From the NCBI GenBank assembly GCA_016584495.1, contig WAID01000003.1, forward strand, positions 6,466,501 to 6,530,500: DNA of 64,000 bases. Reading direction: 5' to 3'. Positions 34,449 to 44,707 of the stretch are shown in pieces. Position 1 is the first letter of the stretch; each line of letters opens with the position of its first letter. A program made the translations under genes and the position numbers. This stretch comes from Celoporthe dispersa (Eukaryota; Ascomycota; Sordariomycetes; Diaporthales; Cryphonectriaceae). The notes under the pieces are model-generated. The model had not been told where the DNA came from, did no database searches, and saw only the letters and a list, made by a program, of their open reading frames with translations.

Positions 34449-36524
34449 ATGAGCACCTCCGGAGCTGCCGCCGCCATGGCAGTCATGGACATCGGCGTTG
34501 AGGAGCTGGAGGTATTCTCCAGCGACCCTGCTGTCCTGGATGCACCCTCGGTGGTCGAGCCGGATGCTCAGCCCAAGAAGAAGAGCACACGCCGCCGGCT
34601 GCTCCAGGGGCTTCACAACAACCTGTCGTCTCCCTCGCTCGCCCGCGCCGGCCGTGCGAGATCCTCAAGCAGCCCTTACCATGGCCCTGGCAGCTTTTCC
34701 TGTGTGAGCCTAGCCTCGAGCCCTTCGCCCTTTGGGCCGACAAGCCCTGGCTACTTCTCTGTCCACTCACACGGGGGGCTGTCCACTGCCCCGACGTCGA
34801 TCCCCGGCACTCCGGGCCACGACTACTTCGACGGCGTGGAGGACGTGCTTGCCGCTCGCAGGCTCACCAGACTGGATATGGCTGCAGCTTCGACCCTCAC
34901 CGTCCCGCTGCCCGCCGAGTTCAGGCCGAGGAAGGTCATCTTCAACATATGGGAGCACCTGCCGCGGGAGATCAAGCTCCAGGTCCTCGAATACCTGCAG
35001 CCCAGGGAGCTCGTGCTCGTCTCGGGGGCGAGCCGTGAGTTCCACGAGCTCTGCTACGACGGACAGCTGTGGCAGTCGCTGGACGCCTCCGAGTTCTACA
35101 CGGAGATCCCGGCAGAAGCACTAGCCAAGATTATCGTCGCCGCCGGCCCGTTCATCAAAGACCTCAACCTGCGAGGCTGCGTCCAGGTCGAGCACTACAA
35201 GAGGGCAGAGGTCATCGTGAGGGCGTGCAAGAACCTCATCAACGCGACGCTCGAGGGCTGCCGGAACCTGCAGCGGACGACCCTGCACAGCCTGGTCAGG
35301 AACAACGAGGGCCTGGCTCATCTCAACCTGACCGGGCTCACCGCCGTGACGAATACCACCTGCAGGCTCATTGCGCAGTCGTGTCCGTCGCTGGAGCTGC
35401 TGAACGTCTCTTGGTGCAAGCACGTGGACGCCACCGGCATCAAGGCAGTCATCGAGGGATGCCCCGGGCTCAGGGAACTGCTCGCCCGCGAGATCAAAGG
35501 CTTTGATAGCCAGGAGGTGGCGCAGGTCATGTTCAGGACGAACAACCTCGAGCGCCTGCTGCTCAGCGGCTGCACCGATCTGTCCGACGACACGCTCAAG
35601 ACGATGGTCCACGGGCTCAACCCTCCGACCGACATACTCACAGACCTGCCCATCGCCCCCCCGAGGAAGCTCCGCCATCTGGACCTCACCCGATGCAGCA
35701 GCCTGACGACCCAGGGTATCAGGGCGCTCGGCCACCTGGTGCCCAACCTCGAGGGGCTGCTGCTTTCCCGCTGCCACAACCTCACAGACGAGGCCCTGGA
35801 GCCCATCCTGGCCACGACCCCCCGGCTCACGCACCTGGACCTGGAAGACTGCAGAGGACTGACGAACCGCGTCCTCTCCGAGCACCTGGCCAAGGCGCCC
35901 TGCGCGCCCCACCTCGAGAACCTCTACCTCAGCTCCTGTGAGAGTCTCGGCGACGCGGGCATGCTGCCCGTGATCCGCAAATGCAAGTCTCTGCGTTCTG
36001 TCACGCTCGACAACACTCGCGTCTCCGATCTGGTCCTGGCCGAGGCCGCTGCCATGGTCCGCCGGCGCTCGCGGCGCACCGACAATCGTTCGCAGAGGCC
36101 ACAGATTAGCCTGAACATGGTCGTCTACGACTGTCAACACGTCACCTGGACCGGGGTGCGGGAGGTCTTGTCTCGCAATGCCGAGATTAAGAACCCGCTC
36201 AACGGTCGCGGCGAGCGTCACCAGACTTTCCCTACCGAGATTATCGCGCTGAAATGCTTCTACGGCTGGAACATGACGGTCGACGAGCACACCAAGCGCG
36301 TGTTGAAGGGCGACCTGGCTGCCGCCAACCGCCTAGAGCGCAAGTGGGCTGACTACATGCAGGCGAACGAGGAGGCGGGGGCGGTCGGAGCTGGTGGTCG
36401 GAGGCGCCGCAGGAGGGCGAGGGAGGCACAGATGGCACATGCAGATGAGGAGGGCGGTGCGGGCGCCGGCGGCGTGGGCGGTGGCAGGAGGAGGGCGAGG
36501 ACGGCGGCTTGCATCGTCATGTGA
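34449..36524 (+). CDS. F-box and leucine-rich-repeat protein with C-terminal CaaX box
   Basis: Single exon of 691 aa. The first 140 residues are Ser/Pro-rich and basic. The F-box lies at about 165-205 (IFNIWEHLPREIKLQVLEYL, then ELVLVSGASREFHEL). Next is a run of about a dozen AMN1/Grr1-type cysteine-containing LRRs (LNLRGCVQVEH, LINATLEGCRNLQRT, LELLNVSWCKHVDATG, LERLLLSGCTDLSDDT, LRHLDLTRCSSLTTQG, LEGLLLSRCHNLTDEA, LTHLDLEDCRGLTN, LENLYLSSCESLGDAG). The family provides SCF ubiquitin ligase substrate receptors; Grr1 and fission yeast Pof2 are relatives. The C-terminal tail is Gly/Arg-rich and ends AACIVM, a CaaX prenylation motif, suggesting membrane attachment as in mammalian FBXL2/FBXL20. 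A conserved IALKCFYGWNMTVDEHTKRV segment precedes the tail. The frame is intact. Confidence 0.9.
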   Translation: MSTSGAAAAMAVMDIGVEELEVFSSDPAVLDAPSVVEPDAQPKKKSTRRRLLQGLHNNLSSPSLARAGRARSSSSPYHGPGSFSCVSLASSPSPFGPTSPGYFSVHSHGGLSTAPTSIPGTPGHDYFDGVEDVLAARRLTRLDMAAASTLTVPLPAEFRPRKVIFNIWEHLPREIKLQVLEYLQPRELVLVSGASREFHELCYDGQLWQSLDASEFYTEIPAEALAKIIVAAGPFIKDLNLRGCVQVEHYKRAEVIVRACKNLINATLEGCRNLQRTTLHSLVRNNEGLAHLNLTGLTAVTNTTCRLIAQSCPSLELLNVSWCKHVDATGIKAVIEGCPGLRELLAREIKGFDSQEVAQVMFRTNNLERLLLSGCTDLSDDTLKTMVHGLNPPTDILTDLPIAPPRKLRHLDLTRCSSLTTQGIRALGHLVPNLEGLLLSRCHNLTDEALEPILATTPRLTHLDLEDCRGLTNRVLSEHLAKAPCAPHLENLYLSSCESLGDAGMLPVIRKCKSLRSVTLDNTRVSDLVLAEAAAMVRRRSRRTDNRSQRPQISLNMVVYDCQHVTWTGVREVLSRNAEIKNPLNGRGERHQTFPTEIIALKCFYGWNMTVDEHTKRVLKGDLAAANRLERKWADYMQANEEAGAVGAGGRRRRRRAREAQMAHADEEGGAGAGGVGGGRRRARTAACIVM

Positions 36525-37532
36525 GCCTGCCACCTCTGGACAGCCAACATCACACACAACAGAGGACAGATGGGCTTAAGTATCTAGGCACTCTTAGGCT
36601 TGGAGCGTGGGTTACGCCAGGCAGCGGAGATGGGACGGCTTATGGATATCACGAGACCACCACATATGATTTTCCTTTTTTTTTTTTTTTTTCAAATCGG
36701 AGCACCACGGGACATGGCAGGGCAGGATGTGACGGTGGCTTTGGGGCGTTTTCACCATCTAGGCCTCATTTTCTCCTTCTCCTTTCCTTCTGTACTTTTG
36801 TATAGGCTCTTGTTGCGCTGTTTATAAGATCTCAGCATTGCTACATTGTACGAGTCGCCTGGTTTCCTAAGGCCCCCCCCCCCAGGCTAGATTGGTCCCT
36901 TTTCGGTCCTGCAAGCTGTAGCGCTCATCACTCACATACCTACATGACAATATTATTCCTGGATATGGGATGAAATTTGCAGACGAGAAGTTCTGTCTAC
37001 CGTACGGGCTGTGCTTGATGTGACCTTCTTCTATGCCCAAGCCCAATGTTTCTACGCCTCGGAAGGAGAACTTATATCCACATCATCCATCATAGACGAA
37101 ACTGTGTTCTACTTTGACCTCAACATGTGACCGCCATCTAGATCAAACCACCCCTAGGAAGGGAACGGTCTGCCTTCCCTCAAGCCGCATCCTCGAGCGG
37201 AGGAGGGGAAAGGGGATGGAGGCTCGCCGATCTGGCCCGGGCTCGGACCTGTCCCGGGTCTTGAGAGTGTCTGGTGTGAGGGAGGTGGCTGCAGGCGAGA
37301 TCAGCCTGCTCGTGCTTTTGTGGACAGCAAGCTGAGGCTGTACGGTCGATACAAGCAGCTCGCGAGGACCGCCCGGAAAAGACTATGGTTGGCGCGGGGT
37401 TGTTTTTTTTCTTCTTCTCCTGACGAAGACGAGGCCTGCTTTGTCAAAGAGCACCTGCCTTCCCACCTGCACACGCCTGGCGCAGAGAGGGAGACCAAAG
37501 CAGATGGGTGAGTCGTGGTGATGTCGACAAGC
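36525..37532. other. Convergent 3' intergenic region, F-box/LRR and MIOS
   Basis: About 1 kb with a T run (36668-36690) and low coding potential; probably the two 3' UTRs. Nothing else was recognised. Confidence 0.55.
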
Positions 37533-40500
37533 TCAGTTGATCTCGGGGTTCGCCCTGAAGTTACACCGACAGCGGCACTCCGGCACGGGACACTCGTTAT
37601 GCCTCGCGAACCACTGCCGCGCGTGGTCCAGGTGCAGGACATGCTCGCACTTGAGACAAAAGGTAGGGAAGCGCAGGGCCAGCTTGGTGGCGTCCGGGTC
37701 GGCCGCGGCGGCGGGCGTGTCGGACCGCGGCACCCCGACGACCTCGAGACAGACCACGCAGCGCGGCAGGTGTCTGTTACACTTTGGACAGGTGATCCCG
37801 GGGGCGGCCATCTTCTCGCTGTACGAGGGGTTGGTGTGGCTGTGGGACGACCTGCCGTTCGCATGAAAGGGACCCGGTATGCTGCCCGCAGGGCTGTGGC
37901 TCATGATGTTGGCCACCGACGACGACGCCGATGTCTGCAGCAGCGAGGTCTCGGCGTCGCAGTAGACGCACCTCAGGGCGATCTGGCGCGACGGCGGCTT
38001 GATGATGGGCCTGCCGTCGCGCTTGCTGCGCTTGGTGCTCTCGACCTCGAACTTGGTGCGCTGGTAGAAGGCCTTGTGGCGCTGGAGATATGCGCGGTAG
38101 GCATTGCGCCACGCCGTGCAGCGGTGGTCGTCGATGTAGCGCGGGGCGCAGAAGGACATGATCAGCGTGGCGGTCTGCACGTCGTGAAACTTGGAGACAT
38201 AGATGGCGAGGATGTCGACGGTCTTCTCGGTGATGCCTGTCAGGACGATGCCCTCTATGTCCCCTTCCTCGATGGCCTCCTGCACCTCGGCGGCCAGCCA
38301 GTCGGTGAGCTGGTCGTCGTCAAAGTTACGCACCGCCACGAAGGTGCGGTCGCGGAGCGGCAGGGAGCGCTGCGTGGCGATGCCCGCCCAGTCGCCCGTC
38401 GCGATAAAGGACGAGATGGCCCGGAGGTACGGGTCCGTCTTGGCAGCAATCACCTCGTCGAAGTCAAGCTGCTCTGCGGCCGCGCTGCGGTCCGCCCTGC
38501 TGACGAGCTGAAGGGCCAGGGAGACGAAGAGGAGTTTGGGGTGCGCCTTGCTTCCTTCTTTGAGGATCCGGATAGCCTTCTGCGCGTCATCTCGGAAGAG
38601 CGCAAGGGCCGTCATCTTGGTGTACCATGACGCGCCCCCTTCGGCGTTCTTGTATTCCACTTCGCCATCCATCAGGGCATCCTCTATGGCAGCATCGGCA
38701 CCCCATCCGCACACGTCAAGCAGCAGTTGGCGGTGGAAAGGTTTCTTCGTATCGATGCCGTCGAATCCGGGCAGGTCGCGCTTCTTACAGATAGCACTGA
38801 TGCACCGTGCCCACGTCGCTCGGTCCGGAGGGCCTGAGCCCTCCGCCAGCCGCAGTGTTGGTCTCTCGCCTGCGCAGTGTTGTTGTCAACCTCGATGTGT
38901 TCCATACAGACGGGATGGGGAATTGCTTACCGAGATCCTCTGTCCAGATCGCCTGGACGCCTAGGAAGCTGAGATCAAGAGGGTGGGCCAGCATTCCACC
39001 CTCGAGGCAGGCCTCCTCAGCGTCTACATCCACCCATCCATCCGGCCAGTCAGTCAGTCGGTTCATAAACAACTCCGCTAAAGACTGTCAAGTGCGCATA
39101 CCTTCTATCCAGCCCCACACGTCTTTCAACCACGGATCGTCAGCCACAACGGCACGGTTCACCCTGCAATCAAACAGGTACTTCTCCTTGGCCCGGGAGA
39201 GCATGGTGTGGTCCAGGACAAGCTGCGCAGCTCTTGGGAAGCCAGCAGTCTCCATGGTGGACCTGAGCAGGCTCTCGTGGAGAGACCGGCTGGCGACGTT
39301 CGACGACTCTTCTGGCAGGCCCTCTTGCAGTTTGATCAGGGTCATCGGCCCGTACAGCGTCAGGTCCTCCTTTTCAGCGAGGTCTGGGTTGGTGATCCCC
39401 CACTTGTACCCCCGCAGGGCCTTGAGCTTCTCGCTGATCGTGCTGGCGCTGGTGAACGTTTCTGGCAGAGGGACGCTGCTCGCCATCTCATCTTCCAGCC
39501 GCCCATGATCGGCCGTGAAATCGCCTCGGGCCCTATCGGCCATGGCGGCAACACTGGCCCTGTCCGGCCCAAATATTGGGAGGTTTGACAAGGAGTGTTC
39601 CAGAACGAAAGGCCCCAGCGTCTCCTTGGCCTGGCTGCTCTCCAGGCTGAGGATATTATGATAAGAGTCACCATCTGCACCTAGGATCAGCTTTCTAGGC
39701 CCGCGATCATGAGAGCAGCGGTCGGGACGTACCTGATAGGTCCCGGTATGGTGCTTGCCAGGGGGTCAACTTGTAAGGATACATTCTTGTCACACAGGGG
39801 ACTTCTAAGATTTCAAACGCGCCGCTGTTGCGGAGGACGAGCAGCCTCGGCCCCAGCGATGGGGAGGGCGAGGTGACCCAGTCAAACGAGACGATGCGTT
39901 CATTCTTCCGGTCCGTGTCGGTGTAGAAATTGTCCATCTCATAAGACCTCCGGACCTGCAGCAACTGGGGGCTCTCCAGCTCGGTGTGCCCCGGCGAATG
40001 CCCGGCCTGCTGCGTCTCGAACACCTTGAGCTGGCCAGTCCGGGACAGCACGGCAAGCATGCCCCTCTGGTCCCGGCAGTAGCCCAGCTTACGGATCAGG
40101 GAGCTCCGGGAGCTCCTGGCCTGGGGGTCCCTCTCCAGCTCCATCGCCTGGGACAGGCAGAGCGCACCGCCCAGGGGCATGTTGTCCACATCGACCGCCT
40201 CGAGGTAGGCTGGGGACGCCACGGCCCGGCTGAGCGCCCTACGGTCCCACACCATGACGACGGGCGAGTCGAGAGCAGAGGAGGCAAAGTAGTTCTGGTC
40301 AGCGTAGTCGACGGCGAGGTTGTTGTTGCACTTTGTCTGGAAGTTGATGACAGAATCGTAACCCTCCCGGAGGTCATGTATCCGCAGCCCGGACCCCTTC
40401 ATCCCGACGACCAGCGTGTGAGGGTTGTCCTCGAAGAACTTGATGCTCGAGATGGAGGCGTTGTGCTCAAGGCGCTTCCACGGATCCCGGGAGATGAGAG

Positions 40501-40951
40501 CGCCAGACGGGAAGCCCGGGCCAGAATCATGGATGGCAGAGAGGCGGTTCACATCCCAGATATGGAGACACGGGTCATTCCTGACCCTGTCCAGCCCGAC
40601 AGCCAGAAGACCGGTCGTGTTGAAGGCCACGGCCAGGCAGGTCCGGGCCACCTTGGGAACGAGCTCCCTGTAGTCGTTTGAACCGTCATCCACCCTCAAG
40701 AGGTTGACGATTCCAGTAGACGTGCCGACGGCGACAAGGCCCTGCGCCGAGGGCGACCAGTCGTAGGTGGTCAAGGGCGGGACCTCATCGTGTTTCGATA
40801 TCTTGCCGTAATCGAACCGCCCGTGCTGGGCGTGACCGGTGGGCCTGTACAGCTGAACCACCCGGTGCTGCAGGTTCAGATGGAGGAAAGAATCGTGACT
40901 GGCGTTGGGGGACCATTTGATCAGTCCTGGCTCCGGGCGGTCCATCGTCAT
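37533..40951 (-). CDS. SEA4: WD40/zinc-ribbon protein MIOS (Sea4), SEACAT/GATOR2 subunit
   Basis: Exons on the minus strand: 40951-39733, 39680-39102, 39023-38931 and 38869-37533; 1075 aa. All junctions keep frame with GT..AG ends. The N-terminal beta-propeller begins GLIKWSPNASHDSFLHLNLQ and includes TYDWSPSAQGLVAVGTSTG, SIKFFEDNPHTLVVGMKGSG and VVMVWDRRAL. A helical solenoid follows (LNEIS-like helices, WTEDLGERPTLRLAEG, ATWARCISAICKKRDLPGFD). The C-terminal zinc-ribbon/RING has CVYCDAETSLL, CPKCNRHLPRCVVCLE, FCLKCEHVLHLDHARQWF and CPVPECRCRC. MIOS/Sea4 is a core of SEACAT (GATOR2 in animals), which antagonises SEACIT and promotes TORC1 activity at the vacuole in response to amino acids. 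The frame is intact. The promoter is shared head-to-head with EFG1. Confidence 0.93.
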
Positions 40952-41497
40952 TTACTATCCTCGTCCCGAGAGGAGGAGGAGGACGCGCCTTTGGGAAAGA
41001 TGGTCTTGACGGTCTCTCATGCAATAAATAAATAAATCACCACAAGGTCACACATAACCCTGCATGATCATGGACTGAGGATGGCGGTCGGGTCATTTCT
41101 CATGCTGAGCCATCTTGCGAACCGCACGGATCGTCATAAAGCTGTCAAGACGAAAAACTGATCAGTGGTTGTCGAGTGACGAAGCCGTACCTGAGCGTCA
41201 GTTGCATGGAGTCGACTATCAACACATCCCGAGCCTAACTCATTAGCCAGGCAGGGGGGGGGGGCTACTGTAAGTTACCCTGGCAGCCCTGGCACCTGGC
41301 ATGGTACATAGTATAAACCTGCCGATAAGATAAGAATCCCCAAATTCCAGGGTACTTGCGCCCAAGCCGGAGAGAATTCTTGAGCGCAGCCGGACAGCGC
41401 AGTCAAAGACCACACACACTTCCTACTGGCACCTCCCAACCCACCGAATTCATCTCGCAACAGTCCTGCGGCTCTACTGCTACCGAGCAGCCTCAAT
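40952..41497. promoter_or_regulatory. Divergent promoter region, MIOS and EFG1
   Basis: About 545 bp between divergent start codons. It contains a GGTACATAGTATAAA stretch (41303-41317) with a TATA-like end about 180 bp upstream of the EFG1 ATG. It may serve both a TORC1 regulator and a ribosome-biogenesis gene, which would fit co-regulation; that is inference. Confidence 0.5.
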
Positions 41498-42422
41498 ATG
41501 GGTTCCAAGCGCCCCTACGCCGAGGTCGAGGCGTCGGCAACCACGCGCGACGCAGCAGCGAACAAGAGGAGGAAGCCCTTCAATCACCACAGGCCCAAGG
41601 ACAACAACCACAGCAGCAACGCCCCGCAGAACCAATCCCTCAACGAGATCAAGAAGCGCGCGCGAGATATAGAGCGGCGGTTTGCGAGAGGTGGCGACAT
41701 GCCGTCAGATGTCCAGCGGAACCTGGAGCTGGAGCTGGCGCACTGCAAGACACAGATCGAGGACCTGCAGCACAAGAAAAAGCGGAACGAGATGATCTCC
41801 AGGTACCACAAGGTCCGCTTCTTTGGTATGCCCTTCCCCCTCGAGCGCCGTCCCCCAAGAGCGGCAGACCTGGCAGCTAACGTGGGGTTGGTCCCCAGAG
41901 AGGCAAAAGGCCGAGAGGCTGAGGAAGCAGCTCAAGAACCGCCTCGACAGAGCCGTCGACCCGCAGGAGAAGGCGCTGCTCGAGGAGGATTCTCACAAGG
42001 CCGAGGTCGACTGGTACTATACAAAGTATTTTCCCTTTATGGAGCGCTACATTGGGCTGTATCCGGCAAGCAAGGCGAAGGATGGTTCTGGCGAGGGGCC
42101 TATAGCAAAGAGAGCCCTGCACTCCGAACGGCCGCCCGTGTGGAAGGAGATCGAGGAGGCTATGGGGCAGGGGCCACGTGCGTTAGAGCAGATCCAGGAG
42201 CGGCGACCAGACAAGGCAGAGGCCGCGGGTCCTCCTCGGGCTGAGGCGCCGACGAGGGCTCAGGCTACACACAAGTCGGAGCGCAAGGAGCCGAAGCTGA
42301 AAAAGACCCGTCCGAGCTCCAAGGCCGGTGTCTCCGAGCACCAGGACAAGAGGAAGGGCCGGCACAACAATGCAGAGCCGGAGGAGCAGGACTCGGGAGA
42401 GGAGAGCGACTTCTTCGGCTGA
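41498..42422 (+). CDS. EFG1: rRNA-processing protein EFG1
   Basis: Exons 41498-41825 and 41899-42422 encode 283 aa. The intron has GTATGC and CCCCAG ends. The N-terminus is basic (MGSKRPYAEVEASATTR). The conserved core is helical: SLNEIKKRARDIERRF, DVQRNLELELAHCKTQIEDL, KKRNEMISRYHKVRFFERQK, then EVDWYYTKYFPFMERYIGLY. The C-terminal third is Lys/Glu/Pro-rich and ends in an acidic EEQDSGEESDFFG. Efg1 is a nucleolar small-subunit processome factor needed for 18S rRNA maturation (A0-A2 region processing). Length and core are typical. The frame is intact. Confidence 0.92.
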
Positions 42423-43106
42423 CCGAGGAGCTGTTGCTGTTGTCACAACCTATACTTTGATACCCACAAATAGCATGATTGGCCAGATCAGAGGATATTT
42501 TTCCCCGTGGAGAGATGCAGCATGACACTGACCAAATCATGTGGCATGTGCTGTGTTTCTGGGGTGGTCAGACCTCGCAGCCTCCCATCAGGCCCAGAAG
42601 GCTGCTGGCAACACCATTCCCACCCAATCTGGGCGATCAGGTATCACTCAGACCTGACCGGCACCTGCCAGGCCGATTGGTTTTCTTTTTTTTTCTCTTT
42701 TTCTTCCTTCTTTCCCACCTACGTCCAAACTGATCACAGCCTCTTTCTCCGTCTTGTTCTCCTCCCTGCATCCCGGGCTGCTATGCCCCCATAGTCACAC
42801 CCACTGACCTGTCTGGCAAGGCAGATTGTTGGGTGGTCTCACAGCCCGGCTGCACCAGAGTTACTTTTACCCCACCACCCACGACGCAGGAGGCCTACCA
42901 CCACGGGCGGCCCTTAGAGCTCTACGTGTGTAAGACCCCGCCAAAGGCCTCGCTGTGAGCTTCACTTGCACTCAAACGGACTGTTTTTTCTTCTTATTTC
43001 TCTCCTCTTTTCTTTTCTTTTTCTTGTCCTTGTTTGCACCACAATCCTACATTCTGAAATCCCAAAAGAAAGCCACCGTCCTCAACCGCTGAACAGATCA
43101 CCCGCG
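42423..43106. other. Intergenic, EFG1 3' UTR and next promoter
   Basis: About 680 bp. A T/C-rich leader (42980-43040) lies just before the next ATG. No coding signal was found. Confidence 0.5.
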
Positions 43107-44307
43107 ATGACCTCAAACGGCTTCTCCCCAAGCACCATCTATCAGGAGGTCAAGGCATGGATCGCGCAGCAGGAGGCGTTCGAGGCTGCGCACAACAGAC
43201 CAGCACCGATGACTCCCGCACAGGAGCAAGCCCTCGAGGTGCTTCGTTGCGTCCCTCCGGTGCCCCTTCCTGACGACCTGAACTACATCGGCATACTGAA
43301 CGGTAAGGACTCCTCCGCTCGGGTATCTCTGCAGACCACCTGCTCAACAAAGAAAAACAACCCTCGCAGAGTTCTCGCAGACGCATTCCTGGGTGGGCAA
43401 GATACTCTACACGACAAGAGGTGGTCCCCAGGCGTGGAAGTGCAGCGTATCGATGGGGTGGACCCTCACCCACAGGCCAGACGGCATCGAGTCCTTCCCT
43501 GGCCCAGGCTACGGCCTCGGCGACGGCGGCCAGGTCCCGGCCTTCTCTACCAAGAAGGCTGCCAAGTCACATGCCGCCAAGTGTGCCGTGAAGTGGCTGA
43601 TTGCCTCGGGCATGATGGTCCGGCGGTTCGCCCTCGCCTATCCTGGCCCCGATGGCACACAGGCCGGCGGCTTCGAGGCCCAGCAGCAGCAGCAGCAGCA
43701 GCAGCGGGCGGTCGCTACCTCAGCTGCAGCCCCATCCCAGCCGGCGGCAGTGATGGTAGGGAAGGAGGAGGAGCAGGACAGGGAGGAGGCGGAGGAGGCG
43801 GAGGAGGCAGCGGTGGGAGAGGAAACTCCTGGCGGCGCGCCGCTGAAGAGACCATCGTCGGCGAGGGCTACCACAACCACCTCGCCGCCGCCGCCGCCGC
43901 CGCCAAAGAGACTACAGGCCACCGCCGCCAGCAGCAGCAGCACCATCGACCTCACCACAGACAACGACGACGACAACGACGACGACGACGATATGCCGGC
44001 GCCGCCTGCTCCCGCAGAAGAGAGCGTCGCCAGCCTCTGCAGCGAGCTGAACATCCCCGCCCCGACGTTCCGGTTCGCCGAGTCCAAGGTGGGCGAGGGC
44101 CTGCTCGACGCGTGGCCCGAGTTCGAGGACTACGGCGACGACGAGCTGATCGAGCTGCGCGAGCTCGCCACCGTCCAGGGCCTCCCCGGGCGGGCGGCGT
44201 TGCGAAAGGAGGTTGCTGCTCGGCTGCTGCGCCAGCTCAGGGCGATCAGGGCCGAGAGGGAGGCGCAGTTCGCGTCGCTGCAGGAGAAGCTTGGTGTGGA
44301 CTTCTAA
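43107..44307 (+). CDS. dsRBD-like protein with SUMO-interacting-type motif, unknown function
   Basis: Exons 43107-43302 and 43370-44307 encode 377 aa. The intron runs from GTAAGG to CTCGCAG. I do not recognise a named gene. After a helical start (TIYQEVKAWIAQQEAFEAAH) residues about 65-150 fit a double-stranded RNA-binding fold: WVGKILYTTRGGPQAWKCSV, VPAFSTKKAAKSHAAKCAVK and WLIASGMM, where the KKAAKSHAA helix matches the usual dsRBD C-terminal helix. A polyGln tract (43681-43704), acidic Glu/Ala stretch and poly-Pro follow. TIDLTTDNDDDNDDDD is a hydrophobic core next to an acid run, the pattern of a SUMO-interacting motif. The C-terminal helical block (SLCSELNIPAPTFRFAESKV) is probably conserved in relatives. 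RNA binding is inference. Confidence 0.8.
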
Positions 44308-44707
44308 GAAGCCCACATACACACACATACACACATGTCGATAGGGTTTCTTTTTCTTCTTTTCTCTGGCGGCGCAAAGGGACGGGTGTTCGGAAGGGAA
44401 GGAAGGGCTGATGATGATATCTGGCTGGAGCGCTCGAGAGCACTTTGGGAGTTTGATTTGCCTTGCTGCACATCCACGGTCGGACCGTGGCATTTTACCA
44501 TTTCCGTCTTGAGGGGAGGGGGGGGAGGGGAAGATGTCCTCATGAGTACTCGCGGCAATAAGAAAATCGATCGTGAGATGATCTCTCATCCTGCATAGGA
44601 GGCCCAGCTGTGTGTGTCCCACGTTTCTACGAGAGAGAGCACGAGTTCCACCTAAAGCCATCATCATGTGACTACAGCCTCCCGTCACGTCCCTCGCCCT
44701 CCTCTAC
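44308..44707. other. Convergent 3' intergenic region
   Basis: About 400 bp between the stops of the dsRBD-like gene and TPT1. It contains CA repeats right after the + stop and a G run; no gene was found. Confidence 0.6.

Noticed and set aside
35121..36290. 389-codon minus-strand open frame
   Set aside because: Lies wholly opposite the LRR repeats of the F-box protein; high GC at third positions removes stop codons on the other strand.
37515..38630. 371-codon plus-strand open frame
   Set aside because: Opposite the MIOS C-terminal exon, whose zinc-ribbon cysteines and spliced structure are clear.
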